Shown here: positions 8,170 through 19,739 of the stretch, one piece after another | How positions within the stretch are numbered: position 1 is the first letter of the stretch | How the letters are laid out: each line of letters starts with the position of its first letter | Source: an uncultured Clostridia bacterium | GTDB taxonomy: Bacteria; Bacillota; Clostridia; Oscillospirales; CAG-382 | Assembly (NCBI GenBank): GCA_944375955.1 | Contig: CALWBE010000036.1 | Location: forward strand, 31,754 to 95,753 | Reading direction: 5' to 3' | DNA length: 64,000 bases | The notes under the pieces: model-generated | What the model was told of the DNA's origin: nothing | The model's input: the letters and a program-made list of their open reading frames with translations, nothing else | The model's database searches: none | Position numbers and translations under genes: made by a program

Positions 8170-10779
8170 TCAGAGCTTCGCTTTTACACTTTCAAGCGCT
8201 TCATCAAGCTTTTCGGCATTTTTTCCTCCGGCCTGTGCGCTGTCCGGTCTTCCGCCTCCGCCTCCGCCGACTATCTCTGCCGCGGATTTTACTATCTTTC
8301 CGGCATGCGCTCCGTTCTTTACCGCATTCTTTCCGCATACTGCTAAAAGTGTTATTTTTCCATCTGTTACAGCTCCGAGCACTGCTATTATATCTTCATC
8401 TGCGTCTTTTAATATATCTCCCGCTGCTCTAAGCTCTTCCCCTGTCATTCCGTCAAGGCGCGCCGTTACTACGTTATAGTTTCCTATCTTCTCGGCTTTC
8501 TTTACAAGGTCTGCTGTTTTAGATTTCGCTATTTCAGATGAAAGCTCGTCTATCTTTCCTTTTAATTCCTTTATTTCTCCTGTATATGCCGCCGCTTTTT
8601 CCGCAATATCTGAAATATTCTGAGCTTTCAGCGTTTTCGCGGTTTCCTGCATTATATCAAGGTTCTCATATATATATGACATTACGCCGCTTCCGGTTAT
8701 TCCTTCTATTCTGCGTACGCCGGCTGCTACCGAGCTTTCATACAATATCTTGCAAAGCCCGGCTTTTGCCGTATTTGTCATATGTGTTCCGCCGCAAAGC
8801 TCTGTTGAAAAATCTCCCATTTTTACAACGCGCACCCTGCTTCCGTATTTCTCACCGAAAAGTGCCATAGCTCCCATTTTTTTCGCGGTTTCAAAATCGG
8901 TTTCGATTGTCTCTATCTCAACGCCGGCAAGTATATATTTATTTACAAGCGCCTCTGTCTCTTTTATCTGCTCCTTTGTCATCGGCTCAAAATGTGAAAA
9001 GTCGAATCTGAATCTTTCAGCGTCAACATATGATCCTGCCTGTTCGACATGATCTCCCAATATTTTTCTTAACGCCGCCTGAAGCAAATGTACCGCTGAA
9101 TGGTTGCGCCTTATGCTTTCTCTCTTCTCCGCGTCTATCTTGGCATGAACTGTATCTCCGATTTTGGCTTTTCCTGAAATTACACGGCAGATATGCATAT
9201 ATTTTCCGTTTGATTTTTTTGTATCTATAACTTCAGCTTCAAAATCTTTTCCGGTAATTTTTCCTGTGTCGCCTACCTGGCCTCCGCCTTCTCCGTAAAA
9301 GACTGTTTTATCAAGCGCAATTACCGCTTCGCCGTCGGAAATTTCATCTATTAAAAGTCCGTCGGATACAATCGCGGTTATTTTTGCGTCGGTCTCATTT
9401 TTATCATAACCTTCAAAAACAGTCGGAGCACATTTTTCAAAAAGATCTGCGTCGTCTTTGCTCCAGCCGCCTCCGGCTTTTCTGCTCTCACGGGCACGAA
9501 CCTTCTGCTCGTTCATAAGAACTTTAAATTCTTCCTCATCTACGCTGAAGCCTTTTTCTCCTATGATCTCCTTTGTAAGATCGATAGGAAATCCGTATGT
9601 ATCATACAGTTTAAAAGCGTCTTGTCCTGATATAACTTTTTTTCCCTCTGCCTGCATATCATCGATAATTTTTGACAGAAGTGAAAGTCCTGTGTCAATT
9701 GTAGAATCAAATCTTTCTTCTTCTATAGAAATAACCTTGCCTATATAATCCTTCTTTACAGCAAGCTCGGGATATGCATTTTCATTCTGTGATATCACGA
9801 CCTCTGAAAGGCGGGCAAGAAACGGTCCTTTTATTCCGAGAAGTCTGCCATGGCGTGCTGCTCTGCGCAAAATTCTTCTCAAGACATAACCGCGCCCTTC
9901 ATTTGACGGCATTACTCCGTCGCATATCATAAATGTGGTCGAACGGATATGGTCGGTTATTATGCGGATAGAAACGTCGTCATCGTAATTTTCTCCGTAT
10001 TTTTTGCCTGAATATTCACATACGGTATCAAGTATCTTTCTTACCGTATCTACTTCAAACAAGTTATCTACTCCCTGCATAACACAAGCGAGTCTTTCAA
10101 GTCCCATTCCGGTATCTATATTTTTTTGAACAAGCTCTGTATAATTGCCCTTTCCATCGTTATCATACTGTGAAAAGACATTGTTCCATACTTCCATATA
10201 TCTGTCACAGTCACAGCCCGGTCTGCAGTCTTGCTTTCCGCAGCCGTATTTTTCTCCGCGGTCGAAATATATCTCAGAACAAGGACCGCACGGACCGCTG
10301 CCATGCTCCCAGAAATTATCTTCCTTGCCGAGTTTTACTATACGTTCCTCCGGAACATACTTTTTCCATAAAGCATATGCCTCGTCGTCTTTTTCATATA
10401 CTGAAGGCCAAAGTTTTTCTTCCGGTATCTCAAGCGTTTTTGTAAGAAATTCCCATGACCATTCTATAGCTTCGGTTTTAAAATAATCTCCGAATGAGAA
10501 ATTTCCCAGCATTTCAAAATATGTGCCGTGACGCGCTGTTTTTCCTACATTTTCAAGATCGGGCGTGCGGATGCATTTCTGACAGGTCGTCACACGTCTT
10601 CTCGGAGGTTCTTTTGTACCTTGAAAATACGGCTTCATAGGCGCCATTCCCGAATTTATCAAAAGCAATGATTTATCATTTTGAGGTATCAGCGAAAAGC
10701 TGGGAAGTCTTAAATGTCCTTTGCTTTCAAAAAATGATAGATAGCTTTCCCTAAGTTCGTTTAATCCTGTCCATTTCAT
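8170..10779 (-). CDS. alaS: alanyl-tRNA synthetase
   Basis: This 869-residue protein is full length for AlaS. It begins with the class II core (LRESYLSFFESKGH, INSGMAPMKPYF, RRVTTCQKCIRTPDLENVG, TYFEMLGNFSFGDYFK), continues with the editing domain metal site RRNHSAVHLLQAAL (~residue 557) and CGGTHMTNT (~655), and ends with the C-Ala domain including GGGGGGRPDSAQAGGK. It charges tRNA-Ala and clears Ser/Gly mischarged tRNA. I saw no T-box element in the ~80 bases upstream. Confidence 0.98.
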   Translation of the reverse strand: MKWTGLNELRESYLSFFESKGHLRLPSFSLIPQNDKSLLLINSGMAPMKPYFQGTKEPPRRRVTTCQKCIRTPDLENVGKTARHGTYFEMLGNFSFGDYFKTEAIEWSWEFLTKTLEIPEEKLWPSVYEKDDEAYALWKKYVPEERIVKLGKEDNFWEHGSGPCGPCSEIYFDRGEKYGCGKQDCRPGCDCDRYMEVWNNVFSQYDNDGKGNYTELVQKNIDTGMGLERLACVMQGVDNLFEVDTVRKILDTVCEYSGKKYGENYDDDVSIRIITDHIRSTTFMICDGVMPSNEGRGYVLRRILRRAARHGRLLGIKGPFLARLSEVVISQNENAYPELAVKKDYIGKVISIEEERFDSTIDTGLSLLSKIIDDMQAEGKKVISGQDAFKLYDTYGFPIDLTKEIIGEKGFSVDEEEFKVLMNEQKVRARESRKAGGGWSKDDADLFEKCAPTVFEGYDKNETDAKITAIVSDGLLIDEISDGEAVIALDKTVFYGEGGGQVGDTGKITGKDFEAEVIDTKKSNGKYMHICRVISGKAKIGDTVHAKIDAEKRESIRRNHSAVHLLQAALRKILGDHVEQAGSYVDAERFRFDFSHFEPMTKEQIKETEALVNKYILAGVEIETIETDFETAKKMGAMALFGEKYGSRVRVVKMGDFSTELCGGTHMTNTAKAGLCKILYESSVAAGVRRIEGITGSGVMSYIYENLDIMQETAKTLKAQNISDIAEKAAAYTGEIKELKGKIDELSSEIAKSKTADLVKKAEKIGNYNVVTARLDGMTGEELRAAGDILKDADEDIIAVLGAVTDGKITLLAVCGKNAVKNGAHAGKIVKSAAEIVGGGGGGRPDSAQAGGKNAEKLDEALESVKAKL

Positions 10780-10858
10780 TTTCCAGTAAAATCTCCTTAT
10801 TTACAATACGGTGAATTTTATCTTTTATTTTCTTTATATGCTTTAAACAATTAACATA

Positions 10859-12949
<2,091 letters not shown>

Positions 12950-12983
12950 TTATTCCTTTCTGTTCAACATAAACTTTTTTAGT

Positions 12984-13262
12984 TTATTTATTTCTGCCGG
13001 CAAGAGATGATGACGACAGTGTAGTAAAATATATCGTATTTTTTTTTCGCGCCGGTTTTTCTTTTTTCAAGCCGTCTTCTTTTTCACTTGTTAAAACAAA
13101 TGATTTCGGCAGATCATTGCCGCAGACTTTTACTATTCCTTTTTTTTCTGATTTCTTTAAAAAATCCCGCGTATCTTTTTCATGGGAAGATGTATCGAGA
13201 TCAAAAATACCCACTATATTTTTTTTTCTTATCAGCTTATTCGCACCGATATTTATATACAT
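12984..13262 (-). CDS. remB: RemB/DUF370 extracellular matrix regulator
   Basis: The protein begins MYINIGANKLIRKKNIVGIFDLDT, matching the DUF370 (YaaB/RemB) family, whose members regulate biofilm genes in Bacillus subtilis by DNA binding. It lies between recF and gyrB exactly as yaaB does in B. subtilis. The C-terminal half, rich in Lys and Ser, is longer than in small DUF370 proteins. GGAG lies 8 bases before the ATG. Confidence 0.88.
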   Translation of the reverse strand: MYINIGANKLIRKKNIVGIFDLDTSSHEKDTRDFLKKSEKKGIVKVCGNDLPKSFVLTSEKEDGLKKEKPARKKNTIYFTTLSSSSLAGRNK

Positions 13263-13277
13263 TTCATACGCTCCGAA

Positions 13278-14486
13278 TTATATTTCAGTATATTTTCCGT
13301 TTTCCGCCAATATTTTTTTTCTTATTTGAATACCGTCAAAATCATTTTTGTTGCAGCAGGTTATTATGACTTGTTTATTTGAAAATAAAGATAGTAGTTG
13401 TTTTTTTCTTTCATCATCGAGTTCTGAAAAAACATCGTCAAATAAATAAACCGGATATTCTCCGCTGAGATCTTTTATTATTTCTCCTTCGGCAAGCTTT
13501 AATGACAAAACAGCGCTGCGCTGCTGTCCCTGAGAAGCGAATGTCCTTGCCGCAAATTCGGTAATTGCATCTGTTTTTTCTGACACATCGTCTTCATTTT
13601 CTTTTTTGCTAATTGCGGCAAATTCTGCGTCTTTATTTTTATTTCGTCCGATAAAAAATAAAATATCATCTTTATGCGGTCCGTATTTCGTTGCACCGTA
13701 TTTTATTTCACTTTGTATATTTTCATTATAAAGTGAAAGATATCTTTTTTTGGTCTTTTCAGTATCTTTCGGATCTTCTTTTTCCGATGAAAGATAGTGT
13801 ATAAATAATTTTTCATCTCTTCCGGATATAGCCGCGTAAAACGATGAAGCAGATTTTTCAAGATATTCTGAAAAATATGCCCTTTGCTTCGTTATTAAAG
13901 CAGCAGAACCTGCAAGGGCTTCCGAATATACCGAAAATAACGCCTCATCAAAATAACCGCCGGTTTTTGCAGCACGAAGAAGCGCGTTTCTTTGAGAAAG
14001 TATTTTCATATATTCATTTAAGCATTTTATATATCCCGGTTTTATCTGGGATAAAGCCATATCCGCAAATCTTCTGCGTTCATCCGGAGAACCTTTTACC
14101 AAAGACATATGATCCGGAGTGAAAAATACCGCTCTGAATCTTCCTATAAATTCAGAAATTTTTGTTATCGGAACATCTTCGCAGCTCATCTTCTTTTTTT
14201 CGGAACGTGAAAAAGAAAGAGACATTTTTTTCAAATTGTCAGAATCGTTTTCATAATCGCACAAATATTTTATTGAAATATGAGCGCAGTTTTCTCCGTG
14301 CATTATAAAATCGGTTTCTTTGTTTGTGCGAAAGCTTTTGCATATCGCAAAAAGGTATAATGCCTCAAGCACATTTGTTTTTCCTGCTCCGTTTTTTCCG
14401 AATAAAAGATTTACGCCGTCCGAAAAACTTATTTCAGCAGAATTTATATTGCGGTATTTTTCGGCATAAAGAGATTTAATACGCAT
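13278..14486 (-). CDS. recF: DNA replication and repair protein RecF
   Basis: RecF loads RecA at gaps. The 402-residue protein has Walker A LLFGKNGAGKTNVLEAL at about residues 28-44, the signature region FASQGQQRSAVLSLKLAEGE and Walker B YPVYLFDDVFSELDDERK. A mid-region insert rich in Lys/Asp/Glu (around residues 280-305) is not typical. It starts 6 bases downstream of the dnaN stop, so it is co-transcribed; no strong RBS is visible, suggesting translational coupling. Confidence 0.95.
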   Translation of the reverse strand: MRIKSLYAEKYRNINSAEISFSDGVNLLFGKNGAGKTNVLEALYLFAICKSFRTNKETDFIMHGENCAHISIKYLCDYENDSDNLKKMSLSFSRSEKKKMSCEDVPITKISEFIGRFRAVFFTPDHMSLVKGSPDERRRFADMALSQIKPGYIKCLNEYMKILSQRNALLRAAKTGGYFDEALFSVYSEALAGSAALITKQRAYFSEYLEKSASSFYAAISGRDEKLFIHYLSSEKEDPKDTEKTKKRYLSLYNENIQSEIKYGATKYGPHKDDILFFIGRNKNKDAEFAAISKKENEDDVSEKTDAITEFAARTFASQGQQRSAVLSLKLAEGEIIKDLSGEYPVYLFDDVFSELDDERKKQLLSLFSNKQVIITCCNKNDFDGIQIRKKILAENGKYTEI

Positions 14487-14492
14487 TTTTTA

Positions 14493-15623
14493 TTATGAAT
14501 TATTGAGCTGCACGGGAAGAATCATATATAGAAAACGATCGGGGTTTCCTTCTGATTTTTCATCCGGAGTTATTATCATCGGCCCTAAGCTGTGCGAAAG
14601 CGTAACCGTTATATATTCCTCATTTACTGCCTTTATGGCGTCAAGAAGTATTTTATGGTTGAATCCTATTTCAAGTTCACCGGGAATGATTTCTTCATAT
14701 GAAAACTCGTCCTTGAATTTTCCGAGCATTGTAGCAACGCTTACGGTTACCGATGAATCGGCAAAACTTAATTTTATAGAACTTTTTATTCTTTCATCTA
14801 TTATAAGCGCCGCTCTTTCTATACTGTCGATAAATCTTTCGGTATTTATGCGGGCAGAAACCGTGCGCTGCGGCGGTATTTTCTTTCTGTAATCGAGAAA
14901 TTCTCCGTCTAAAAGACGGGTTATAAAATAAACGTTGTCAAAAGTGAATATTATATGTTTTCTCGCCATATTTACGGAAATAGGACTGTCGCTGTCTGAA
15001 ATAAGTCTTAAAAGATCGTTTTGAGCTTTTCCGGGCATTATGAATCTAAGATCGAGATCGTCTCTTTCTGTAAGTCCTTCCTCGCTTCTCATTGAAACTC
15101 TGAATCCGTCAAGAGCTGTTATACGCATAGAATTTCCGTTTATTTCAAAAAGAGATCCGGTATATATCGGCTTTGAATCATCCTGTGATACGGCAAAAAG
15201 AGTTTTATTTATCATTGATCTTATTTTATTTTGCTGAAGCGTATAGCTCAAATCTCCTCTTACATCCGGAAGTCCGGGATAGTTTGAGGCGTCTTTTCCC
15301 GATATTTGGAAATCTGCTTCATCCGTAATTATTTTTATAATAAGATTTTCATCTGACTCTATAGTTACCGGTCCGTCGGGGAGCGAATGTATGATAGCTG
15401 CCGTTTTTTGTGCGTCAGCTACGATTTTTCCTTCTTTTTCTATGTCAGCTTCGAGCGTTGTGCGGATACCTTTTTCACGGTCATAAGAACACATTGTCAA
15501 AACTCCGCCGCCGGCTTCAAGATATATACCTTCAAGAAGAGGATCGGTATTCTTAGGAGCTACTCCTAAACATACAGGTGCTATTGATCTTTCAAGCATT
15601 TTTTTGTCAGCAGTAAATTTCAT
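14493..15623 (-). CDS. dnaN: DNA polymerase III beta sliding clamp
   Basis: DnaN is the processivity clamp. From the ATG at 15623 it is 376 residues, the normal length, with three clamp repeats; LRFIMPGKAQNDLLRLI, YRKKIPPQR and the C-terminal YMILPVQLNNS (cf. the usual MPMRL/VLPVR ending) are recognisable. AGGAAGG lies 9 bases before the 15623 ATG, while the in-frame ATG seven codons earlier has none. It follows dnaA across a ~330-base gap that carries the putative origin. Confidence 0.97.
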   Translation of the reverse strand: MKFTADKKMLERSIAPVCLGVAPKNTDPLLEGIYLEAGGGVLTMCSYDREKGIRTTLEADIEKEGKIVADAQKTAAIIHSLPDGPVTIESDENLIIKIITDEADFQISGKDASNYPGLPDVRGDLSYTLQQNKIRSMINKTLFAVSQDDSKPIYTGSLFEINGNSMRITALDGFRVSMRSEEGLTERDDLDLRFIMPGKAQNDLLRLISDSDSPISVNMARKHIIFTFDNVYFITRLLDGEFLDYRKKIPPQRTVSARINTERFIDSIERAALIIDERIKSSIKLSFADSSVTVSVATMLGKFKDEFSYEEIIPGELEIGFNHKILLDAIKAVNEEYITVTLSHSLGPMIITPDEKSEGNPDRFLYMILPVQLNNS

Positions 15624-15950
15624 TTTTTGCAGCCTTCCTTTCATAATTGAAGAGAAAATGTCTTTTTTTATTTTGGAAAACTTATTGGAATTTTTTTTAT
15701 TTTATAAATTTTTTTCTCTTGATTATTATATATATACATAAGGGTTAGGAGTAAAAGCAGTAGAGCTTTCGGATTTTCGGAAAACACGGACAAGCTTCCT
15801 TAAAATGGGAAAGACGGCATTTTTTTGATTCGGAAAAAGCCGCTTTAATTTTAGGAAAACATGCGGAAAAAAACATTATTTTTCCACAAAGCATAAAAAA
15901 GAAAAATTTCGGGTTTTTCGGAAAACTTTTTTCGGGTTTTCGGAAAATTT
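15624..15950 (-). other. oriC: putative replication origin region with DnaA-box-like repeats
   Basis: This gap between dnaA and dnaN is very AT-rich. It holds four exact copies of TTTTCCGAA on the minus strand (15776-15784, 15829-15837, 15917-15925, 15939-15947), the last two inside a 22-base tandem repeat, near-copies TTTTCCGCA (15862-15870), TTTTCCTAA (15851-15859) and TTTTCCAAA (15672-15680), and one plus-strand TTTTCCACA (15880-15888), one mismatch from the classical box TTATCCACA. An alternating TA tract at 15724-15740 could serve as unwinding element and dnaN promoter. Dif or skew evidence is not available, so origin function is inferred. Confidence 0.55.
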
Positions 15951-17528
15951 TTATCTTTGACCGAGTTCTCTCATTATGGATTTTATTTGTTCTTCAAGAG
16001 TTTTGTCTGATTTTTTAGCTTCTTCGATAAGATATACCGAATCGCATATTGTAGAATGATGCCTTCCTATAAATTTTCCTATTTGCTGATATGTCATATC
16101 TGTTAGATTTTTCAAAAGATAACATGATATCTGACGTGCGGTAGTTATATTTTTAGCGTGGCTTTTTCCCAGTATATCGTCCCGGCTTATATTTGTATGG
16201 CGTGAAACCGTATCGATTATTTTTTCAGGATTTATCTCTATCGGTCCGGTAATGACATTTCCGACTACGCTGTGTACAAGTTCTTCGGTTATCGGCTGTT
16301 TTTTTAAGATTGCGTGAATATTTATATTTTTAAGTATTCCCTCAATCTGTCTTATGTTTTCCCTTACGTTGTCGGCTATATAATTTACCGCGCTGTTGGG
16401 AATTTCAATATTCATATCAATGGCTTTTCGCCTTATTATTGCCGTTCTTAATTCGGGATCGGGATCTTTTATATCTATAATCGCGCCGGATTCAAAACGC
16501 GAGCGTATCCTTTTTTCAAGCACTGCTATATCTTTAGGCGGACGGTCGCTTACGACTATTATTTGTTTGTTTGCTTCATAAAGGGTGTTAAATGTATGGA
16601 AAAATTCAAGCTGAGTCGCTTCTTTTCCGCCTATAAACTGAATGTCATCTATCATTAAGATATCTGCGTTGCGGTATTTTTCGCGGAAATCTGCGGTTGT
16701 TTTATGTGTTATAGCATCTACAAGCTCAATTGTAAAATCTTCGCTTGTAGAATAAATTATATTAAATGACGGCCTTGTTTTTTCTATATGATGGGCTATT
16801 GCGTATAAAAGGTGAGTTTTTCCTATTCCGGGAGGACCGTATAAAAAAAGGGGATTGCATTGAGCTGCCGGATATTGAGCTACTGAAAAACAGGTTGCAT
16901 ATGCCATCCGGTTTGAATCGCCTACCACAAAGTTTTCAAAGGTATAGCTCGGACGGTATTCAGGAACCGACTGCGACATGAAAAGCATCCCGTCTTTGCT
17001 TCCTAAATCTTCGAGATATTTTATAAGAGATACGTCTTCGAGACTGTCCTTTTCAGAATTGTATACCTTTGGAAAATAAAGATTATTTTTTGAAAGCCGG
17101 AAGGTTTTTGGATGCGATCTCGGCTTTATTGTCTCTGCCGTATCCTGTTCCTGAGAATAATCCTGACTCAATGAATTATTGGAAAAATTATCTTCCTCTT
17201 TTTTCTTTTGTTCTTCAAGCAGCTGTTTTTTTGCTTCTTTTTCAATTATCTCAAGATATTGCTCCTCAAAAGAGCGCGTTTCAATAGATATTATACATAC
17301 TTTTACTTCAAAACCTATTATGTCTTTCAGTGCCTGTTCAAGAATATCCATGAAATGAAGTTCTATATTCTTTTTTTTGAAATCATTTGTAGTCTGAAGA
17401 TATACTTTGTCGTCTATCAGTTTTTGAAGTGAAAGATCACCGAACCATAAACTAAAAGTCATTTTGCTTTTTAATCTTTCACCGATAAGCTCTAATACAG
17501 ACGGCCAAATTTCGGATTCCAGCGACAT
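15951..17528 (-). CDS. dnaA: chromosomal replication initiator DnaA with divergent DNA-binding motif
   Basis: DnaA is an AAA+ ATPase that opens the origin. Start ATG 17528 follows AAAGGAGGA, giving 525 residues. Domain I covers ~1-85, a Gln/Lys/Ser-rich linker ~90-195, the AAA+ domain has Walker A LYGPPGIGKTHLL near 231 and Walker B ADILMIDDIQFIGG, and the arginine region reads KRIRSRFESGAIIDI. Domain IV contains LTDMTYQQIGKFIGRHHSTICDS, where nearly all DnaAs have GRDHTTV. The Asp of that motif is His here and the basic loop KRRSRS is KSHAKN, so base recognition is probably changed. Neighbours dnaN-recF-remB-gyrB follow in order. Confidence 0.94.
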   Translation of the reverse strand: MSLESEIWPSVLELIGERLKSKMTFSLWFGDLSLQKLIDDKVYLQTTNDFKKKNIELHFMDILEQALKDIIGFEVKVCIISIETRSFEEQYLEIIEKEAKKQLLEEQKKKEEDNFSNNSLSQDYSQEQDTAETIKPRSHPKTFRLSKNNLYFPKVYNSEKDSLEDVSLIKYLEDLGSKDGMLFMSQSVPEYRPSYTFENFVVGDSNRMAYATCFSVAQYPAAQCNPLFLYGPPGIGKTHLLYAIAHHIEKTRPSFNIIYSTSEDFTIELVDAITHKTTADFREKYRNADILMIDDIQFIGGKEATQLEFFHTFNTLYEANKQIIVVSDRPPKDIAVLEKRIRSRFESGAIIDIKDPDPELRTAIIRRKAIDMNIEIPNSAVNYIADNVRENIRQIEGILKNINIHAILKKQPITEELVHSVVGNVITGPIEINPEKIIDTVSRHTNISRDDILGKSHAKNITTARQISCYLLKNLTDMTYQQIGKFIGRHHSTICDSVYLIEEAKKSDKTLEEQIKSIMRELGQR

Positions 17529-17578
17529 TACAAATCCTCCTTTCCGCAATAATACTCCACAGTAAATATATCCGATAT

Positions 17579-17607
17579 ATTATACCACAAAACGGTTTTT
17601 TTTGCAA
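17579..17607 (-). promoter_or_regulatory. dnaA promoter
   Basis: Read on the minus strand, TTGCAA (17602-17607) and TATAAT (17579-17584) have a 17-base spacer, about 50 bases before the dnaA start. No cluster of classical DnaA boxes is seen around it. Confidence 0.75.
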
Positions 17608-17654
17608 GTGTTTTCCTATTATAATATACCTGTTATTTTAATACGGCTTTTTTA

Positions 17655-17704
17655 TGAAAAAACAGCATAACGCTTTTTTATTTACAAAAAAAACGTTATG
17701 CTGT
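17655..17704 (-). terminator. terminator of the ABC exporter operon
   Basis: ACAGCATAACG (17662-17672) pairs with CGTTATGCTGT (17694-17704); minus-strand T run follows. It isolates dnaA from the transporter genes. Confidence 0.9.
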
Positions 17705-17731
17705 AATTCTTATTTTTTATTTAATAAATTT

Positions 17732-19735
17732 TTAGTCGAGTTCGGCTTTTCCGGTATAAAGCTCGTAATATCTGCCGTGAAGAGCAAGAAGATCTTCGTG
17801 GCTTCCTCGCTCGATAATTTCTCCTTTTTCAAGAACCATTATGGCGTTGGAGTTTCTTACCGTTGAAAGACGGTGAGCTATTACAAATGTGGTGCGGTTT
17901 TTCATAAGTCTGTCCATACCGTGTTCTATATGACGTTCTGTTCTTGTATCGACTGAACTTGTCGCTTCGTCGAGCACCAGTATCGGAGCTTTTGACAAAG
18001 CGGCTCTTGCAATATTAAGCAGCTGTCTTTGTCCTTGTGACAAATTAGCTCCGTCTCCTTCAAGTACTGTGTCATATCCTTTATCAAGCCTCATAATAAA
18101 TGAATGAGCACTTGCAGTTTTTGCTGCCTGTTCTACTTCTTCATCTGTGGCATCAAGTCTGCCGTAACGGATATTTTCCCTCACCGTGCCTGAGAAAAGA
18201 TGCGTATCCTGAAGAACCATTGCTATATTTGAACGGAGATATTCCATTTTTATGTCTTTTATATTTACTCCGTCTATTGTTATTTCTCCCTCTTCAATAT
18301 CATAAAAACGATTGAGAAGATTAGTTATTGTAGTTTTTCCTGCTCCGGTTGATCCGACAAAAGCTATTTTTTGTCCGGGTTTTGCATAAAGCGTTATATC
18401 TTTAAGAATAGTCTTTCCGGGAACATATCCAAAAGTTACGTGTTTAAGTTCTACATATCCTTTCATTCCTTCCGGCTTGTCGGAAAAATCGACAGCTTCA
18501 GGAGAGTCTTTCGGTTCCTCTTTCTGATCTATTACCGCAAAAACTCTTTCAGCTCCGGCAAGTGCCGAAAATACGGCGCTCATCTGCTGTGATATGTTGT
18601 TTATCGGGAAAGAAAATCTTCTCGAATACTGTGCAAATACCGTAAGAGCACCCGGCATCATTCCGGCAGTGCACATCAGTATTCCTCCTAATCCTACGGT
18701 GAGCGCATAGCTTATCTGTGATGTGTTTCCCATTATGGGACCCATGATTCCGCCGTAAAAATTAGCTTTGAACTGTTTATCTCTCAAATCGTCGTTAAGT
18801 GTTGAAAATTCTTCTATTGAATCGTTTTCGTGATTAAATACCTTTATAACTTTCTGACCGGATACCGTTTCTTCGATATATCCGTTTATGGCTCCGAGAG
18901 CAGCCTGTTGACCTATGTAATATTTACGGCTCTTACCTGCTATTATCATACCGCCTTTGGCGAAAATAGGTACGAAAAATACAGTGACAAGTGTCAGCCA
19001 TATATTTGTGGTTATCATGAACACAAAGGTTCCTATAAGCGTTACAAGACCTGATATCACAGAGACAAGAGAGTTGTCAAGCATTGTTCCTATATTGTCC
19101 ACATCGTTTGTAAAACGGCTCATTATTTCACCGGTAGGGTTATTGTCGAAATATTTTATAGGCAGTTTCTGCAGCTTGCCGAACAGATCGTTTCTTATCT
19201 GTTCTATAGAATTCTGTGATACCGTTATCATAAGTCTGCTTTGCATATAGTTTGAAATTACTTCTACTATGTATACGGAAAGCAGTATTATAAGAGCTAC
19301 TGCAATATACAGCATAACTTCGCCGAAATCTCCGTATTTTGTAAAATCGATTATTTGCCTTAACGGTCTTTCAACAAAATTCATGACAGATGTTATAACA
19401 CTGTCAGAAAGTTTTTCCATTGTGCTGAGACTTTCGGAAGATATGCCTATTTGTATAGAAAGACGGTTTATGATAGGCGCAAGCATAAAGGATCCTATAA
19501 GTCCTGAAACCGATGTCAGAAGCATAAAGAAAAGAACTGCTACAAGTCTGAATTTATATTTTCCGACATATTTAAAAAGTCTTTTTATAGTATTTTTTGT
19601 GTTTTTGGGTTTGCCTTTTTCATGTGCGGCCCTTCTTCCGCCGGGACCGCCTCCGGGACCGCCGAATCCCATGCCTCTTGACGCGGATGCGGAGGAATTA
19701 TATTGTTTTTGAAGTTCGCTTAATGATCTTGCCAT
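17732..19735 (-). CDS. ABC multidrug exporter half, canonical-Walker-B subunit
   Basis: This 667-residue protein is an exporter-type half transporter: six membrane helices in ~60-370, then a nucleotide-binding domain with Walker A FVGSTGAGKTTITNLL, signature LSQGQRQLLNIARA and Walker B LVLDEATSSVD with catalytic Glu. The signature has Gln in place of the first Gly of LSGGQ. The N-terminus has a Gly/Pro-rich low-complexity stretch. It begins 4 bases downstream of the other half transporter. Together they resemble heterodimeric exporters such as TM287/288 or LmrCD, in which this subunit supplies the active Walker B. Confidence 0.9.
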   Translation of the reverse strand: MARSLSELQKQYNSSASASRGMGFGGPGGGPGGRRAAHEKGKPKNTKNTIKRLFKYVGKYKFRLVAVLFFMLLTSVSGLIGSFMLAPIINRLSIQIGISSESLSTMEKLSDSVITSVMNFVERPLRQIIDFTKYGDFGEVMLYIAVALIILLSVYIVEVISNYMQSRLMITVSQNSIEQIRNDLFGKLQKLPIKYFDNNPTGEIMSRFTNDVDNIGTMLDNSLVSVISGLVTLIGTFVFMITTNIWLTLVTVFFVPIFAKGGMIIAGKSRKYYIGQQAALGAINGYIEETVSGQKVIKVFNHENDSIEEFSTLNDDLRDKQFKANFYGGIMGPIMGNTSQISYALTVGLGGILMCTAGMMPGALTVFAQYSRRFSFPINNISQQMSAVFSALAGAERVFAVIDQKEEPKDSPEAVDFSDKPEGMKGYVELKHVTFGYVPGKTILKDITLYAKPGQKIAFVGSTGAGKTTITNLLNRFYDIEEGEITIDGVNIKDIKMEYLRSNIAMVLQDTHLFSGTVRENIRYGRLDATDEEVEQAAKTASAHSFIMRLDKGYDTVLEGDGANLSQGQRQLLNIARAALSKAPILVLDEATSSVDTRTERHIEHGMDRLMKNRTTFVIAHRLSTVRNSNAIMVLEKGEIIERGSHEDLLALHGRYYELYTGKAELD

Positions 19736-19739
19736 TTCC

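Noticed and set aside
10780..10858. T-box riboswitch before alaS
   Set aside because: The short AT-rich gap has no AGGGTGG-type antiterminator or stem I, so there is no T-box.
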